Notes: a model not told the origin generated them from the sequence alone. Shown: positions 46,079 through 55,560, counted from the first letter of the stretch. The stretch is DNA of 64,000 bases from Prolixibacteraceae bacterium JC049 (GCA_023369685.1 SACZ01000008.1:1-64000); one strand, 5' to 3'. A program made the numbers and translations.

Positions 46079-46420
46079 ATGATCAAGATTTATCACAATC
46101 CACGTTGTTCGAAAAGTAGAGCTGGTTTGGCTTACCTGGAGGAAAAAGGTGTGGAGTTTGAAAAAATAGAATATTTGAAAGATGAGTTTTCGGTAGAAGA
46201 GTTGACTGAGGTGATTGCAAAAACAGGCAAGAAACCTTTTGAGCTAATTCGTACACACGAAGATTTGTATAAGAAAGAATATAAAGGGAAAGAATTTTCC
46301 GATGAACAATGGATTAAGATTATGGTTGAAAATCCACGCTTAATTCACCGTCCAATTATTGTAAAAGGCGATAGTGCTGTTTGGGCACAACCACCACAAG
46401 AAATTGATAAGCTATTGTAG
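46079..46420 (+). CDS. arsC: ArsC/Spx-family glutaredoxin-like arsenate reductase
   Basis: This 113-residue protein has a thioredoxin-like fold with the single catalytic Cys in YHNPRCSKSRAGLAYLEE, Arg in ELIRTHEDLYK and the RPIIVKGDSAVWA loop typical of glutathione/glutaredoxin-type ArsC. It may reduce arsenate or act more generally as a redox protein, as many ArsC-like genes do without neighbouring arsenic-resistance genes, which are absent here. It follows ppk1, so a phosphate/arsenate-related transcript is conceivable. Confidence 0.85.
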   Translation: MIKIYHNPRCSKSRAGLAYLEEKGVEFEKIEYLKDEFSVEELTEVIAKTGKKPFELIRTHEDLYKKEYKGKEFSDEQWIKIMVENPRLIHRPIIVKGDSAVWAQPPQEIDKLL

Positions 46421-46776
46421 GAATTAAATAAGCATAAAATGAAAGCTTCGATAAGTGATATTATCGGAGCTTTTTTGTTGATAATTCGTTTGTTAATGTA
46501 GTGCAGGGGCTTGTTAATGCTTGGTTAAGAGTGTTGTTTGTCATTTGTACTACTGCTTTTAGATATTATATTCGTTCGCATTTTAAAATGAATTCGTCTA
46601 TTTTAACTAAACGGTTAGTGTCGTTTGCTGATTTTTGGTTGTTGTAACTAATTCATTTATTGTGTGCAGGAGGCAATTGAGGTAAACGTTAATCAATGTT
46701 AAATTATTTTGCAATGGCTACCTTAATCTGTTCTTTTGTGGATTAAAAATCTGAAAAACCATTTTAATAACACATA
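46421..46776 (+). other. Intergenic region before the S46 peptidase
   Basis: This 356-base gap contains the terminator of the ppk1-arsC transcript (46443-46476). The rest is AT-rich with no convincing gene. The promoter of the peptidase is expected here, but no perfect -7 element was found. Confidence 0.55.
46443..46476 (+). terminator. Terminator of ppk1-arsC
   Basis: AAGCTTCGATAA and TTATCGGAGCTT pair with one T-G wobble around a six-base loop, then a T-run follows. Confidence 0.85.
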
Positions 46777-48933
46777 ATGAGGAAATTTTCTGTTTTACTT
46801 GCCCTAATGGTGATGTTGATTGGGGGAGTTAAAGCCGATGAGGGAATGTGGATGCCTGCATTGCTTCAAAAGCTAAACATTGGTGAGATGCAAAAGATGG
46901 GGTTGAAATTATCAGCCGAAGACATCTATAGCGTAAACAATTCAAGTTTGAAAGATGCAATCATCATCTTCGGTAGAGGATGTACTGGTGAAATGATTTC
47001 AGACAAAGGTTTGATTTTAACGAACCACCACTGTGGATATGGTGCTATCCAGCAGCACAGTTCTGTTGAGCACGATTATCTTACCAATGGATTCTGGGCA
47101 AAGTCATTCGAAGAGGAAATTCCTACTCCGGGACTAACAGCAACATTCCTTGTTCGCATGGAAGATGTTACTGAGCGTATCAATAGCCAGTTGACTGACG
47201 ACATGAGCGAAAAAGATCGCTACAAGAAAATTAGCGAGATCAAAAAAGAAATTGTAAAAGAGGCAAAGAAAGATAACCACTATAAAGCTTCTGTAAAGTC
47301 GCTTTTTGCTGGTAACGACTTCTTCTTGTTCGTATACGAAGTATTTACTGACGTTCGTTTGGTAGGTGCTCCTCCTTCATCAGTTGGAAAATACGGTGGT
47401 GATACTGATAACTGGATGTGGCCACGTCACACTGGCGACTTCAGCATGTTCCGTGTTTATGCCGGTCCTGATGGAAAACCAGCTGCTTATTCTCCAGAAA
47501 ATAAGCCATTCAAACCGCGTCATCACTTGCCAATCTCTATGAAAGGTGTGAAAAAAGGCGATTTTGCAATGACAATGGGATATCCTGGAAGTACTGACCG
47601 TTACCTTACTTCATGGGGAATTCAAGAGCGTATGGATATCACTAACCAAGCGCGTATTGATGTACGTGGCGTTAAGCAAGACATCTGGTTGAAAGATATG
47701 AAAGCGAGCGATAAAGTTCGTATTCAATATGCTTCTAAGTTTGCTCGTAGCTCTAACTACTGGAAAAACAGTATTGGTATGAACAAAGGTTTAACCAAAC
47801 TGAAAGTATTAGATAAGAAGCGTGAGTTGGAAGGCGAATATGCTAAGTGGGTTGCTGCTGGCGATGATGCAAGAAAAGCGAAGTTTGGCGAAGTATTAAG
47901 CACATTGGAGAATGCTTATGAAGAGCAAATTCCTTATGTAACTGCACAAACTAACCTGTACGAAACATTGTTAGGAGGAACTGAAATTTTAGGATTCTCA
48001 TTGAAATTCCGCAAGTTGGAAAAAATGCTTTCTTCGAAAGAGGTTAGCGAAGAAGACTTGAAGAAGGAGTTGGTGAAAATCAAAGAAGCTTCAGAGGCAT
48101 TCTACAAAGATTACAGTGTTAAGCTTGACCAGAAAGTTTTTGCTGCAATGGTTAAAGTTTACAAAGAGCGTGTAGATGCTAAATTCTTGCCAGAAACTTA
48201 CAAGAAGATCGACGGTAAATTCAAAGGCAATACAGTTAAGTTTGCTGACTATATTTTCTCAAAGTCAATCTTTACTAATAAAACAAAATTGTTCAATGCT
48301 TTAAAGAGCAAGAAAGCAAAAGCTTTAGCTAAGGATCCTGCATTCGCAATGGCTAAAGATGTATTGGCAGTGCTTTACGAATTGTACGATGCTGCTGATA
48401 AATTCGCAATCAATATCGACAAAGGAAACCGTTTGTTTATCGATGGTTTGCGTCAGATGAAAAACGATAAAGTTTTCTATCCAGATGCTAACTTTACAAT
48501 GCGATTGAGTTACGGATTAGTTGGTGATTACGAACCACGTGATGCTGTTCATTACAACTACTTCACAACGGCTAAAGGTATTTTGGAAAAATACAAGCCT
48601 GGTGATTACGAATTCGATCTTCCTAAGCGTTTGGTTGAGCTAATCGAGAACAAAGATTTTGGTCAGTATGCTGATAAAGATGGTGAATTGCACGTGTGTT
48701 TCACTACTAACAACGACATTACTGGTGGAAACTCGGGTAGCCCTGTAATCAATGCAAACGGAGAGCTTTTCGGATTGGCATTCGACGGAAACTGGGAAGC
48801 AATGAGTGGTGATATCGCTTTCGAAACTCAGTTGCAGAAATGTATCAACGTTGATATCCGTTACGTACTTTTCATTATTGACAAGTATGCGGGAGCAACT
48901 CGTTTAATTGACGAAATGACATTGGCGCGCTAA
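46777..48933 (+). CDS. S46 dipeptidyl-peptidase (DPP7/DPP11 family)
   Basis: This 718-residue exported serine peptidase has a signal peptide (1-20, ending VKADEGMW). The chymotrypsin-like triad is visible: His85 in LTNHHCGYGA, Asp221 in RHTGDFS and Ser653 in TGGNSGSP. S46 enzymes release dipeptides from peptide N-termini in the periplasm and supply nutrient uptake. The residue 18 positions after the Ser is Gly671 (FDGNWEAMSG). In the Porphyromonas enzymes Gly here goes with the DPP7 (hydrophobic P1) type and Arg with the acidic-specific DPP11 type, so DPP7-like specificity is inferred. Confidence 0.94.
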   Translation: MRKFSVLLALMVMLIGGVKADEGMWMPALLQKLNIGEMQKMGLKLSAEDIYSVNNSSLKDAIIIFGRGCTGEMISDKGLILTNHHCGYGAIQQHSSVEHDYLTNGFWAKSFEEEIPTPGLTATFLVRMEDVTERINSQLTDDMSEKDRYKKISEIKKEIVKEAKKDNHYKASVKSLFAGNDFFLFVYEVFTDVRLVGAPPSSVGKYGGDTDNWMWPRHTGDFSMFRVYAGPDGKPAAYSPENKPFKPRHHLPISMKGVKKGDFAMTMGYPGSTDRYLTSWGIQERMDITNQARIDVRGVKQDIWLKDMKASDKVRIQYASKFARSSNYWKNSIGMNKGLTKLKVLDKKRELEGEYAKWVAAGDDARKAKFGEVLSTLENAYEEQIPYVTAQTNLYETLLGGTEILGFSLKFRKLEKMLSSKEVSEEDLKKELVKIKEASEAFYKDYSVKLDQKVFAAMVKVYKERVDAKFLPETYKKIDGKFKGNTVKFADYIFSKSIFTNKTKLFNALKSKKAKALAKDPAFAMAKDVLAVLYELYDAADKFAINIDKGNRLFIDGLRQMKNDKVFYPDANFTMRLSYGLVGDYEPRDAVHYNYFTTAKGILEKYKPGDYEFDLPKRLVELIENKDFGQYADKDGELHVCFTTNNDITGGNSGSPVINANGELFGLAFDGNWEAMSGDIAFETQLQKCINVDIRYVLFIIDKYAGATRLIDEMTLAR

Positions 48934-48954
48934 GCCACTGTTTTAAAATATTTC

Positions 48955-48993
48955 AAAAGAGCCTGCCTTTTATTAAGAGCAGGCTCTTTTTTT
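48955..48993 (+). terminator. Terminator of the S46 peptidase
   Basis: The arms AAAAGAGCCTGC and GCAGGCTCTTTT pair perfectly and are followed by TTT. Confidence 0.9.
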
Positions 48994-49054
48994 GTTCAAA
49001 TTTTAGATGTGCCTCTTCGGTCAGGACTACGCAAAAAGCATCGAATAAATTATC

Positions 49055-49062
49055 TAACTTTG
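49055..49062 (+). promoter_or_regulatory. -7 promoter element before rnhA
   Basis: TAACTTTG is a perfect TAnnTTTG element 22 bases upstream of the rnhA start. The -33 element is poor. Confidence 0.45.
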
Positions 49063-49084
49063 TAGGCGTATTTAAAGCACAAAA

Positions 49085-49711
49085 ATGGCTAAGAAGAAAT
49101 TTTATGTAGTATGGCAAGGTCGGGAGCCCGGTGTTTACACCAGTTGGGACGATTGCAAAAAGCAAATCGATGGTTTTTCGGCAGCTAAGTATAAGAGTTT
49201 TCCTTCTATGGAAGAAGCAGAGCAGGCATTTAAACAAAGTGCTGAAACTTTTATTCAACGAAAGCCAGGTGGTGCTAAGACTAAGAAAACTTCTTCGGGA
49301 ACAGGAACTCCCGTATGGAAAAGTATTTCGGTAGATGCTGCTTGTAGTGGAAATCCTGGTGTGATGGAATATCAAGGAGTGGTGACGACTACCAAGCAAC
49401 AATTGTTTATCCAGAAATACCCGTTGGGAACCAATAATATTGGAGAGTTTTTAGCCATTGTGCATGGATTGGCCTACTTGAAGAAGATCAACTCGAAACT
49501 GCCGATGTATACCGATTCCAGAACGGCATTGGCTTGGGTAAAGAAGAAAAAGTGTGGTTCAAAGTTGGAGCGGAATGCAAAAACAGAATCGCTTTTTCAG
49601 TTAGTAGATAGAGCAGAGGCTTGGCTTAAAAGTAACACGTGGGAAACCGAAATTTTAAAATGGGATACCAAAGGCTGGGGGGAAATTCCTGCTGATTTTG
49701 GACGAAAATAA
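49085..49711 (+). CDS. rnhA: Ribonuclease H1 with N-terminal hybrid-binding domain
   Basis: This 208-residue enzyme removes RNA from RNA-DNA hybrids. It has the caulimovirus/viroplasmin-like hybrid-binding domain at 4-45 (FYVVWQGREPGVYTSWDDCKKQI) and an RNase H fold at about 75-200. Metal-binding residues are recognisable in SVDAACSGNPG, NNIGEFLAIVHGL, MYTDSRTALAWV and the C-terminal region near the final DFGRK. This form is common in Bacteroidota. It precedes waaA by 12 bases and is probably co-transcribed with it. Confidence 0.94.
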   Translation: MAKKKFYVVWQGREPGVYTSWDDCKKQIDGFSAAKYKSFPSMEEAEQAFKQSAETFIQRKPGGAKTKKTSSGTGTPVWKSISVDAACSGNPGVMEYQGVVTTTKQQLFIQKYPLGTNNIGEFLAIVHGLAYLKKINSKLPMYTDSRTALAWVKKKKCGSKLERNAKTESLFQLVDRAEAWLKSNTWETEILKWDTKGWGEIPADFGRK

Positions 49712-49723
49712 ACAGAAAGAGAA

Positions 49724-50962
49724 ATGACATTATTCTATAATATAGCCATCCATTTTTATCGATTTCTTATCGGAATAGCTTCGGTACGTAATGTAAAGGC
49801 TAAGCAATGGGTGAGCGGAAGAAAGAACTGGGCAGAAAAGTTGCAGCAGCAAATCGATCCCAATAAACCAGTAGTGTGGTTTCATTGTGCTTCGTTGGGC
49901 GAGTTCGAGCAAGGACGTCCGGTGATTGAGGAGTACAAAGAGAAAGAGCCCGGAAGTCAGATTTTGCTTACTTTCTTTTCTCCTTCGGGATATGAATTGA
50001 GGAAGAACTATGATAAAGCAGATGTGGTAGCATATATGCCCTTGGATACAGCGGCAAATGCTCAACGGTTTATCTCAATAGCAAAGCCACAGAAGGTGGT
50101 TTTTGTGAAATATGAATTCTGGTATCACTTCTTGAATGAGTTGAACAAGGAAAATATTCCGGTTATGGTCATCTCTGCCATTTTCCGCCCAACGCAAACA
50201 TTTTTTAGAAAATGGGGTGGTTGGTATCGACGTTTATTAAAGAAGGTTGATTTCTTGTTTGTTCAGGATGAGAATTCAAAACAGCTTTTGTCGGGAATTG
50301 GAGTGAATCAGGTAGCAGTAGCGGGAGATACTCGTTTCGATAGAGTAGCCCAGATAGCTAGCTCAATCATTAATTTACCAATTGTTGAAAAGTTTGTTGG
50401 AGCTAATCGGGTAGTTGTCGCTGGTAGTACTTGGTCGCCTGATGAAGAGTTGATTGCGAACTTTATTAACAACGATACTTCCAATACGAAATATATTATT
50501 GCACCTCATGAGATAAAGCCAAAGCACGTCGATGAGTTGGTTGCAAAATTAGAAGTAGGAGTGCAGAAATATACCTCATTAAATGGTGTCGAAGATGTAG
50601 ATGAGAATGCCAAGGTCTTAATAATTGACTGTATCGGTATTTTGTCTTCGGTGTATAGCTATGGGCATATTGCATACATTGGTGGTGGTTTTGGTGTTGG
50701 AATTCATAATACACTTGAACCTGCAACATTTGGTATGCCGGTAATTTTTGGTCCTAATCACGAGCGATTCAGAGAAGCAGTTATGTTGAAAGAATCGGGA
50801 GGTGGCTTTGCGATAGAAAATCAAGAGGAATTAAATTCAATTTTTCTAAAACTTATTAACAATGCTGGATATCTATCCGAAACAGCTGAAATTGCGGGTA
50901 GTTTCGTGAAAAATAACACTGGTGCAACAGGTAAAATCGTTGAAAAGTTAAGTGGTAAATAG
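49724..50962 (+). CDS. waaA: 3-deoxy-D-manno-octulosonic acid (Kdo) transferase
   Basis: This 412-residue GT30 glycosyltransferase adds Kdo from CMP-Kdo to the lipid A precursor. It has an N-terminal membrane-associated segment, VWFHCASLGEFEQGRP with the conserved Glu near residue 60, APHEIKPKHVDEL, and the C-terminal donor site IGGGFGVGIHNTLEPATFGMPVIFGPNH. Length is normal. Together with lpxK in this window it belongs to the lipopolysaccharide core/lipid A pathway. Confidence 0.95.
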   Translation: MTLFYNIAIHFYRFLIGIASVRNVKAKQWVSGRKNWAEKLQQQIDPNKPVVWFHCASLGEFEQGRPVIEEYKEKEPGSQILLTFFSPSGYELRKNYDKADVVAYMPLDTAANAQRFISIAKPQKVVFVKYEFWYHFLNELNKENIPVMVISAIFRPTQTFFRKWGGWYRRLLKKVDFLFVQDENSKQLLSGIGVNQVAVAGDTRFDRVAQIASSIINLPIVEKFVGANRVVVAGSTWSPDEELIANFINNDTSNTKYIIAPHEIKPKHVDELVAKLEVGVQKYTSLNGVEDVDENAKVLIIDCIGILSSVYSYGHIAYIGGGFGVGIHNTLEPATFGMPVIFGPNHERFREAVMLKESGGGFAIENQEELNSIFLKLINNAGYLSETAEIAGSFVKNNTGATGKIVEKLSGK

Positions 50963-51006
50963 TTTTGGAAATTGAAAAAATGAACTAAATTTACTGGTGA
51001 AGAAGT

Positions 51007-51040
51007 GCTCTAAAAGCGAAAAGTTTTTAGAGCTTTTTTT
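51007..51040 (+). terminator. Terminator of rnhA-waaA
   Basis: GCTCTAAAA pairs with TTTTAGAGC and is followed by TTTTTTT. Confidence 0.88.
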
Positions 51041-51044
51041 GTTG

Positions 51045-51075
51045 AAAGTTGACAGTTTTTGTCAACTTTTTGTGT
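51045..51075 (+). terminator. Second, tandem hairpin after waaA
   Basis: Ten-base arms AAAGTTGACA and TGTCAACTTT pair perfectly around a five-base loop, then TTTGTGTTTTT. It lies five bases beyond the first terminator's T-run, a tandem arrangement; it could alternatively be an operator upstream of nrdJ. Confidence 0.6.
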
Positions 51076-51269
51076 TTTTGAAAAATCTTAAGTATTGATT
51101 TTGAGTAAATTAACAGGTTGTCGTTGATAACTTTTCTGATAAAAGTAAAACAAAGTGTTCCACAAAATTGTCAAAGTTTATAAATTGCAAATGCTCTAAT
51201 CAAGGCTGGTCAAACTCGTATCAGCCATATAATCAAAACGCTAAATTTTTATCTTCATCAAATTTGCTC

Positions 51270-53819
51270 ATGGACTTGAAAGATTCTGTTGTAAAAGTGA
51301 CGGAAAAACTGAAAAAGTTTACTTCCGAAGAGGCATTTCAGGCCTCAGTTGCCTATTTCAAAGGCGATGATCTCGCAGCCCGTGTTTGGGTAAATAAGTA
51401 TGCCCTGAAAGATTCAGATGGCAATATCTTCGAATGCACCCCAGATGATATGCACAAGCGTATCGCTAAAGAGATTGCTAGAGTTGAGAAAAAATACCCC
51501 AATCCCTTAAACGAAAATGAGGTTTTCGAATTAATTCGTGATTTCAAATACATTGTTCCACAGGGTGGACCAATGACAGGTATTGGCAATGAATATCAGA
51601 TTGCCTCTCTCTCTAATTGTTTCGTGATTGGTAACGACGGTGAGTCGGATTCCTATGGTGGAATTATGAAAATCGATCAGGAGCAAGTACAATTAATGAA
51701 ACGACGTGGTGGTGTTGGCCACGACCTTTCACATATCCGTCCGAAAGGGTCGGCTGTGAAAAATTCAGCACTAACTTCTACTGGTATCGTTCCGTTTATG
51801 GAGCGTTACTCTAACTCTACTCGTGAAGTAGCACAAGATGGTCGTCGCGGAGCTTTGATGCTTTCAGTTTCAATAAAGCACCCCGATTCAGAAGCATTTA
51901 TCGATGCAAAAATGGAGACAGGAAAAGTAACTGGAGCAAATGTATCTGTCCGTATCGATGATGACTTTATGCGTGCTGTTGATGGAGATACTGAATATAC
52001 TCAGCAATATCCTGTTTTAAGCGACAAGCCATGGTATACACAGCAAGCTGATGCTACTTCGTTGTGGAAAAAGATTGTTCACAATGCATGGCAGTCGGCT
52101 GAACCTGGTATCTTGTTCTGGGACACGGTAATCCGTGAATCGGTACCAGATTGTTATGCCGACTTAGGATATAGAACTGTATCTACTAACCCTTGTGGTG
52201 AGATCCCATTGTGTCCATATGATAGTTGTCGTCTTTTGGCATTGAATCTGTATTCGTATGTTGAAAATCCTTTCACGAATGAGGCAAAATTCAACTTCGA
52301 TCTATTTAAAAAGCATGTGGCACATGCTCAGCGTTTAATGGACGATATTATTGATTTGGAATTGGAAAAGATCGATGCCATTATTGCTAAGGTGGATAAA
52401 GATCCTGAAAACACTGAAATTAAAAGAGTGGAGAAACAGTTGTGGTCAAATATTCGCCAGAAAGCGAATGAAGGACGACGTACTGGAATTGGAATCACTG
52501 CTGAAGGTGATATGGTTGCTGCTCTTGGGCTAAGATATGGAAGTGAAGATGCTACCGACTTCACTGAAGAAATTCACAAAACAATTGCTTTGGCTGCTTA
52601 CCGTGGATCGGTAAATCTGGCTAAAGAACGTGGTGCATTTAAAATCTACGATCACAAGCGTGAATTGAAGAACCCATTCATTCAGCGCATAAAAGATGCT
52701 GATCCGAAGCTTTATGCTGACATGGAGAAGTTTGGACGTAGAAACATTGCATTGTTAACTATTGCTCCAACAGGAACAACTAGTTTGATGACTCAGACTA
52801 CATCTGGTATCGAGCCTGTTTTCTTGCCTGTTTATAAGCGTAGACGTAAAGTGAACCCGAATGATAAAGATGTTCGTGTTGACTTTGTTGATGAGGTAGG
52901 AGATTCATGGGAAGAGTACACTGTATTCCATCACAAGTTTAAGACTTGGATGGATGTTAAAGGGTACGATCTGAATAAGAACTACTCTCAAGAAGAAATT
53001 GATAAGCTGATTCAAGAATCACCATATTATAAAGCAACTTCTAACGATGTAGATTATATCGAGAAAGTTAGAATGCAAGGACGAATCCAGAAATGGGTAG
53101 ACCACTCAATTAGTGTAACTATCAATATGCCTGCCGATGTAACCGAGGATTTGGTTGGAGATCTATACATGGAAGCATGGAAGTCTGGTTGTAAGGGAGT
53201 TACCGTTTATCGCGATGGAAGTAGAGCTGGTGTGCTTATTTCAAACGATGAAAAAGAAGAGGAAAGTGGTTTCCCAACTAAGCGACCAGAAGAATTGGAT
53301 GCAGATGTAGTTCGTTTCCAAAACAGTAAAGATAAGTGGATTGCCTTTATTGGAATTATTGATGATAAACCTTACGAAATTTTCACCGGTTTGGCTGATG
53401 ATGAGGATGGAATTCTACTGCCTCGTTCGGTAACAAAAGGTAAAATCATTAAGAGTAAAGAAGAAGGTCGTCCAACTCGTTACGATTTCCAATATGCCAA
53501 CAAGCGTGGATATAAAACTACAATTGAAGGACTATCGTACAAGTTCAATCCAGTATTCTGGAACTATGCAAAATTGATTTCAGGAACGCTGCGCCATGGT
53601 ATGCCTATTACCAATGTAGTTGATTTGATTTCAAGTTTACAGCTAGACTCAGAGTCAATTAACACATGGAAAAATGGTGTGGCTCGTGCTCTTAAGAAGT
53701 ATATTCCAAATGGCACAAAAGCCGAAGGACAGCACTGTCAGAATTGTGACTCAACAAACCTGATTTATCAGGAAGGTTGTTTGACTTGTACCGACTGTGG
53801 TACCTCAAAATGTGGGTAG
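51270..53819 (+). CDS. nrdJ: Adenosylcobalamin-dependent (class II) ribonucleoside-diphosphate reductase
   Basis: This 849-residue enzyme reduces ribonucleotides with an adenosylcobalamin radical and needs no oxygen, matching an anaerobic or facultative life. Motifs are LSNCFVIGNDGESDSYGGI, RGGVGHDLSHIRPKG, the active-site TNPCGEIPLCPYDSCRL and IAPTGTTSLMT. The C-terminus carries redox/zinc-type cysteines, CQNCDSTNLIYQEGC and CTDCGTSKCG. The frame could open at TTG 51168, but MDLKDSVVKVTEKLKKF at ATG 51270 is preferred: the extra 34 residues look like translated leader. It is monocistronic. Confidence 0.93.
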   Translation: MDLKDSVVKVTEKLKKFTSEEAFQASVAYFKGDDLAARVWVNKYALKDSDGNIFECTPDDMHKRIAKEIARVEKKYPNPLNENEVFELIRDFKYIVPQGGPMTGIGNEYQIASLSNCFVIGNDGESDSYGGIMKIDQEQVQLMKRRGGVGHDLSHIRPKGSAVKNSALTSTGIVPFMERYSNSTREVAQDGRRGALMLSVSIKHPDSEAFIDAKMETGKVTGANVSVRIDDDFMRAVDGDTEYTQQYPVLSDKPWYTQQADATSLWKKIVHNAWQSAEPGILFWDTVIRESVPDCYADLGYRTVSTNPCGEIPLCPYDSCRLLALNLYSYVENPFTNEAKFNFDLFKKHVAHAQRLMDDIIDLELEKIDAIIAKVDKDPENTEIKRVEKQLWSNIRQKANEGRRTGIGITAEGDMVAALGLRYGSEDATDFTEEIHKTIALAAYRGSVNLAKERGAFKIYDHKRELKNPFIQRIKDADPKLYADMEKFGRRNIALLTIAPTGTTSLMTQTTSGIEPVFLPVYKRRRKVNPNDKDVRVDFVDEVGDSWEEYTVFHHKFKTWMDVKGYDLNKNYSQEEIDKLIQESPYYKATSNDVDYIEKVRMQGRIQKWVDHSISVTINMPADVTEDLVGDLYMEAWKSGCKGVTVYRDGSRAGVLISNDEKEEESGFPTKRPEELDADVVRFQNSKDKWIAFIGIIDDKPYEIFTGLADDEDGILLPRSVTKGKIIKSKEEGRPTRYDFQYANKRGYKTTIEGLSYKFNPVFWNYAKLISGTLRHGMPITNVVDLISSLQLDSESINTWKNGVARALKKYIPNGTKAEGQHCQNCDSTNLIYQEGCLTCTDCGTSKCG

Positions 53820-54354
53820 TAACCTGAAAATATCTAGATAATTTTAAGAGAGCTCTACGAAAGTAGGGCTCTCTTTCTTTTTTTATGTTTGTTAGCCTAT
53901 TTTCCAGCAGATTCAGTTTTTTCATTTTTTATAGATTGAATATTTGAGATATCGAATTTTAACAGATCGTAGAATTTGATATGTCAAAAATCATGATTTC
54001 AAGTAGAAGCTTGTTTTTGCTTTCAATTCATTGTTTTATAATACTTTCTTCGTTTTCACTTCTTCATTTATTAATGCTTATTTTTAATAGCAACGGTTTT
54101 TTAGTGTTGTTCGATTGGCAAATTACTATTCAAATTCCTTTCTCAATTTGCCGTGCTTAAGGTTAGAAAAAGCTGTTTTCACTACGACAATTTATAACGT
54201 AAGATATATTCTCTGCCTGTTTATCCAGGTGACTCAGAAATTAAAGAAGGATAGTGGCGAAAGAAGTTTCTTAATAGTGCATTATGTACGATTGAGGTGA
54301 CCTTTATTTCTTAAAACAGGAGAGTTGTATCCGTTTGCATAAGAAATGTAGCCT
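53820..54354 (+). other. 535-bp region without a gene
   Basis: It holds the nrdJ terminator and otherwise AT-rich sequence. Frames up to 61 codons (54115-54300) have no start context or family resemblance. The promoter of the following cluster must lie here, but I could not place it. Confidence 0.55.
53847..53885 (+). terminator. Terminator of nrdJ
   Basis: AGAGAGCTCTAC and GTAGGGCTCTCT pair (one wobble) around a GAAA tetraloop, followed by a T-rich run. Confidence 0.88.
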
Positions 54355-55560
54355 ATGAAAGCCAATGCAGGAAATAGAGGAGAAAAAGTCCGATCAGATT
54401 GTTATGTAGAGCTTGAGTTGTGTGATGAAGGGGGAATTCAGGTCGATTTAAAAAGTAAAGTGGAAGCACTTTATGGTAATTCCATACGGGCATTATGTCG
54501 TGAGGTATTATCGTTTTTTGAAATCGATCATTGTAAGCTATTTGTTGAGGACAAAGGAGCACTGAACTGGGTGATTGCTGCCAGATTAGAAGCAGCAATT
54601 AAAAGGTTAACTCCAAATTCGAAATCATTCCTATTGCCTGTTGATGATAAATTGAACTACACTACCGAAAAGAAGTGTCAGCGAAGATCACGATTATATA
54701 TTCCGGGAGTAAATCCAAAACTGATGTTGAATGCAGGATTGTATGGTGCCGATGGAATAATTTTCGACCTGGAAGATGCTGTTGCGCCGGGTAAGAAATA
54801 TGAAAGTCGCTTCTTGGTGCGTAATGCGCTTCGTGCTATCGATCTAAATGGAGCAGAACGTATGGTTCGTATAAATCAGTTACCCGAAGGATTAAAAGAT
54901 ATTGAAGTGTTGACTGATCAGCCTGTAAACCTGATTTTGATACCTAAATGCGAAAGTGGAGCCGATATTCATGCAGTAAACTCTCAATTAAATAGCCTCT
55001 CATCTCAAAAAACGAATTCAATTCATTTAATGCCAATTGTTGAAAGTGCCAAAGGAGTGTTAAATGCTTTTGAAATAGCAACTGCTGCCGAGAATGTGGT
55101 AGCCATAGCCATTGGTTTGGAAGATTACACCGCCGATATGGGTATTCAGCGAACTACTTCGGGGAATGAAACACAATGGGCACGCAACATGGTGGTAAAT
55201 GCTGCTGTAGCTGCCGGCATTCAGCCCATCGATTCGGTGTTTTCTGATGTTGAGAACATGGAAGCGTTGGAAAAAAATATTAACGAATCCAGAAGTATCG
55301 GTTTCGTAGGAATGGGATGTATTCATCCTCGACAGATAAAACCGATAAATAGTGGTTATTCTCCTTCGGAAAAAGAAATCGAGAAAGCCAAGAGAGTGGT
55401 TGATGCCTTTATGAAAGCCAAAGAAAAAGGATTGGGTGTAGTGGCGTTGGGGTCGAAAATGATTGATGCTCCGGTGGTGAAGCGAGCACAGCAAACCATC
55501 GATAATGCCATTGCTAACGGATTGTTGAACCAAAATTGGAGGGAAAATCATGAAGCTTAA
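54355..55560 (+). CDS. citE: CitD-CitE fusion: citrate lyase acyl-carrier and beta subunit in one chain
   Basis: This 401-residue protein joins two citrate lyase subunits normally made separately. Residues 1-100 match the CitD (gamma) acyl carrier: VDLKSKVEALYGNSIRALCREVLSFF, then LFVEDKGALNWVIAARLEAAIKR; Ser14 sits where CitD carries the phosphoribosyl-dephospho-CoA group. Residues about 110-400 are CitE: RSRLYIPGVNPKLMLN, ADGIIFDLEDAVAPGKK and GMGCIHPRQI. It should hold the prosthetic thioester and cleave citryl- (or a homologous) intermediate. CitF follows with an 11-base overlap. No citC, citX or citG maturation gene is in the window. Confidence 0.9.
   Translation: MKANAGNRGEKVRSDCYVELELCDEGGIQVDLKSKVEALYGNSIRALCREVLSFFEIDHCKLFVEDKGALNWVIAARLEAAIKRLTPNSKSFLLPVDDKLNYTTEKKCQRRSRLYIPGVNPKLMLNAGLYGADGIIFDLEDAVAPGKKYESRFLVRNALRAIDLNGAERMVRINQLPEGLKDIEVLTDQPVNLILIPKCESGADIHAVNSQLNSLSSQKTNSIHLMPIVESAKGVLNAFEIATAAENVVAIAIGLEDYTADMGIQRTTSGNETQWARNMVVNAAVAAGIQPIDSVFSDVENMEALEKNINESRSIGFVGMGCIHPRQIKPINSGYSPSEKEIEKAKRVVDAFMKAKEKGLGVVALGSKMIDAPVVKRAQQTIDNAIANGLLNQNWRENHEA

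Larger units (their letters stand above)
50963..51269 (+). other. Intergenic region before the class II ribonucleotide reductase
   Basis: This 307-base gap holds two tandem hairpins (51007-51040 and 51045-51069). The next 200 bases lead to the nrdJ start. No cobalamin riboswitch structure was recognised, although the enzyme uses B12. The open frame continues upstream from the ATG to a TTG at 51168, but its codons look non-family. Confidence 0.5.

Noticed and set aside
50963-51269. Cobalamin riboswitch upstream of the B12-dependent reductase
   Set aside because: I could not find the conserved B12-box or a matching folded core; only two simple hairpins are visible.
51168-51269. N-terminal extension of nrdJ from a TTG start
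   Set aside because: The 34 extra residues look like translated leader and the family start fits the ATG at 51270.
54115-54300. 61-residue frame before the citrate-lyase cluster
   Set aside because: No family resemblance, signal or coupling to the next gene.
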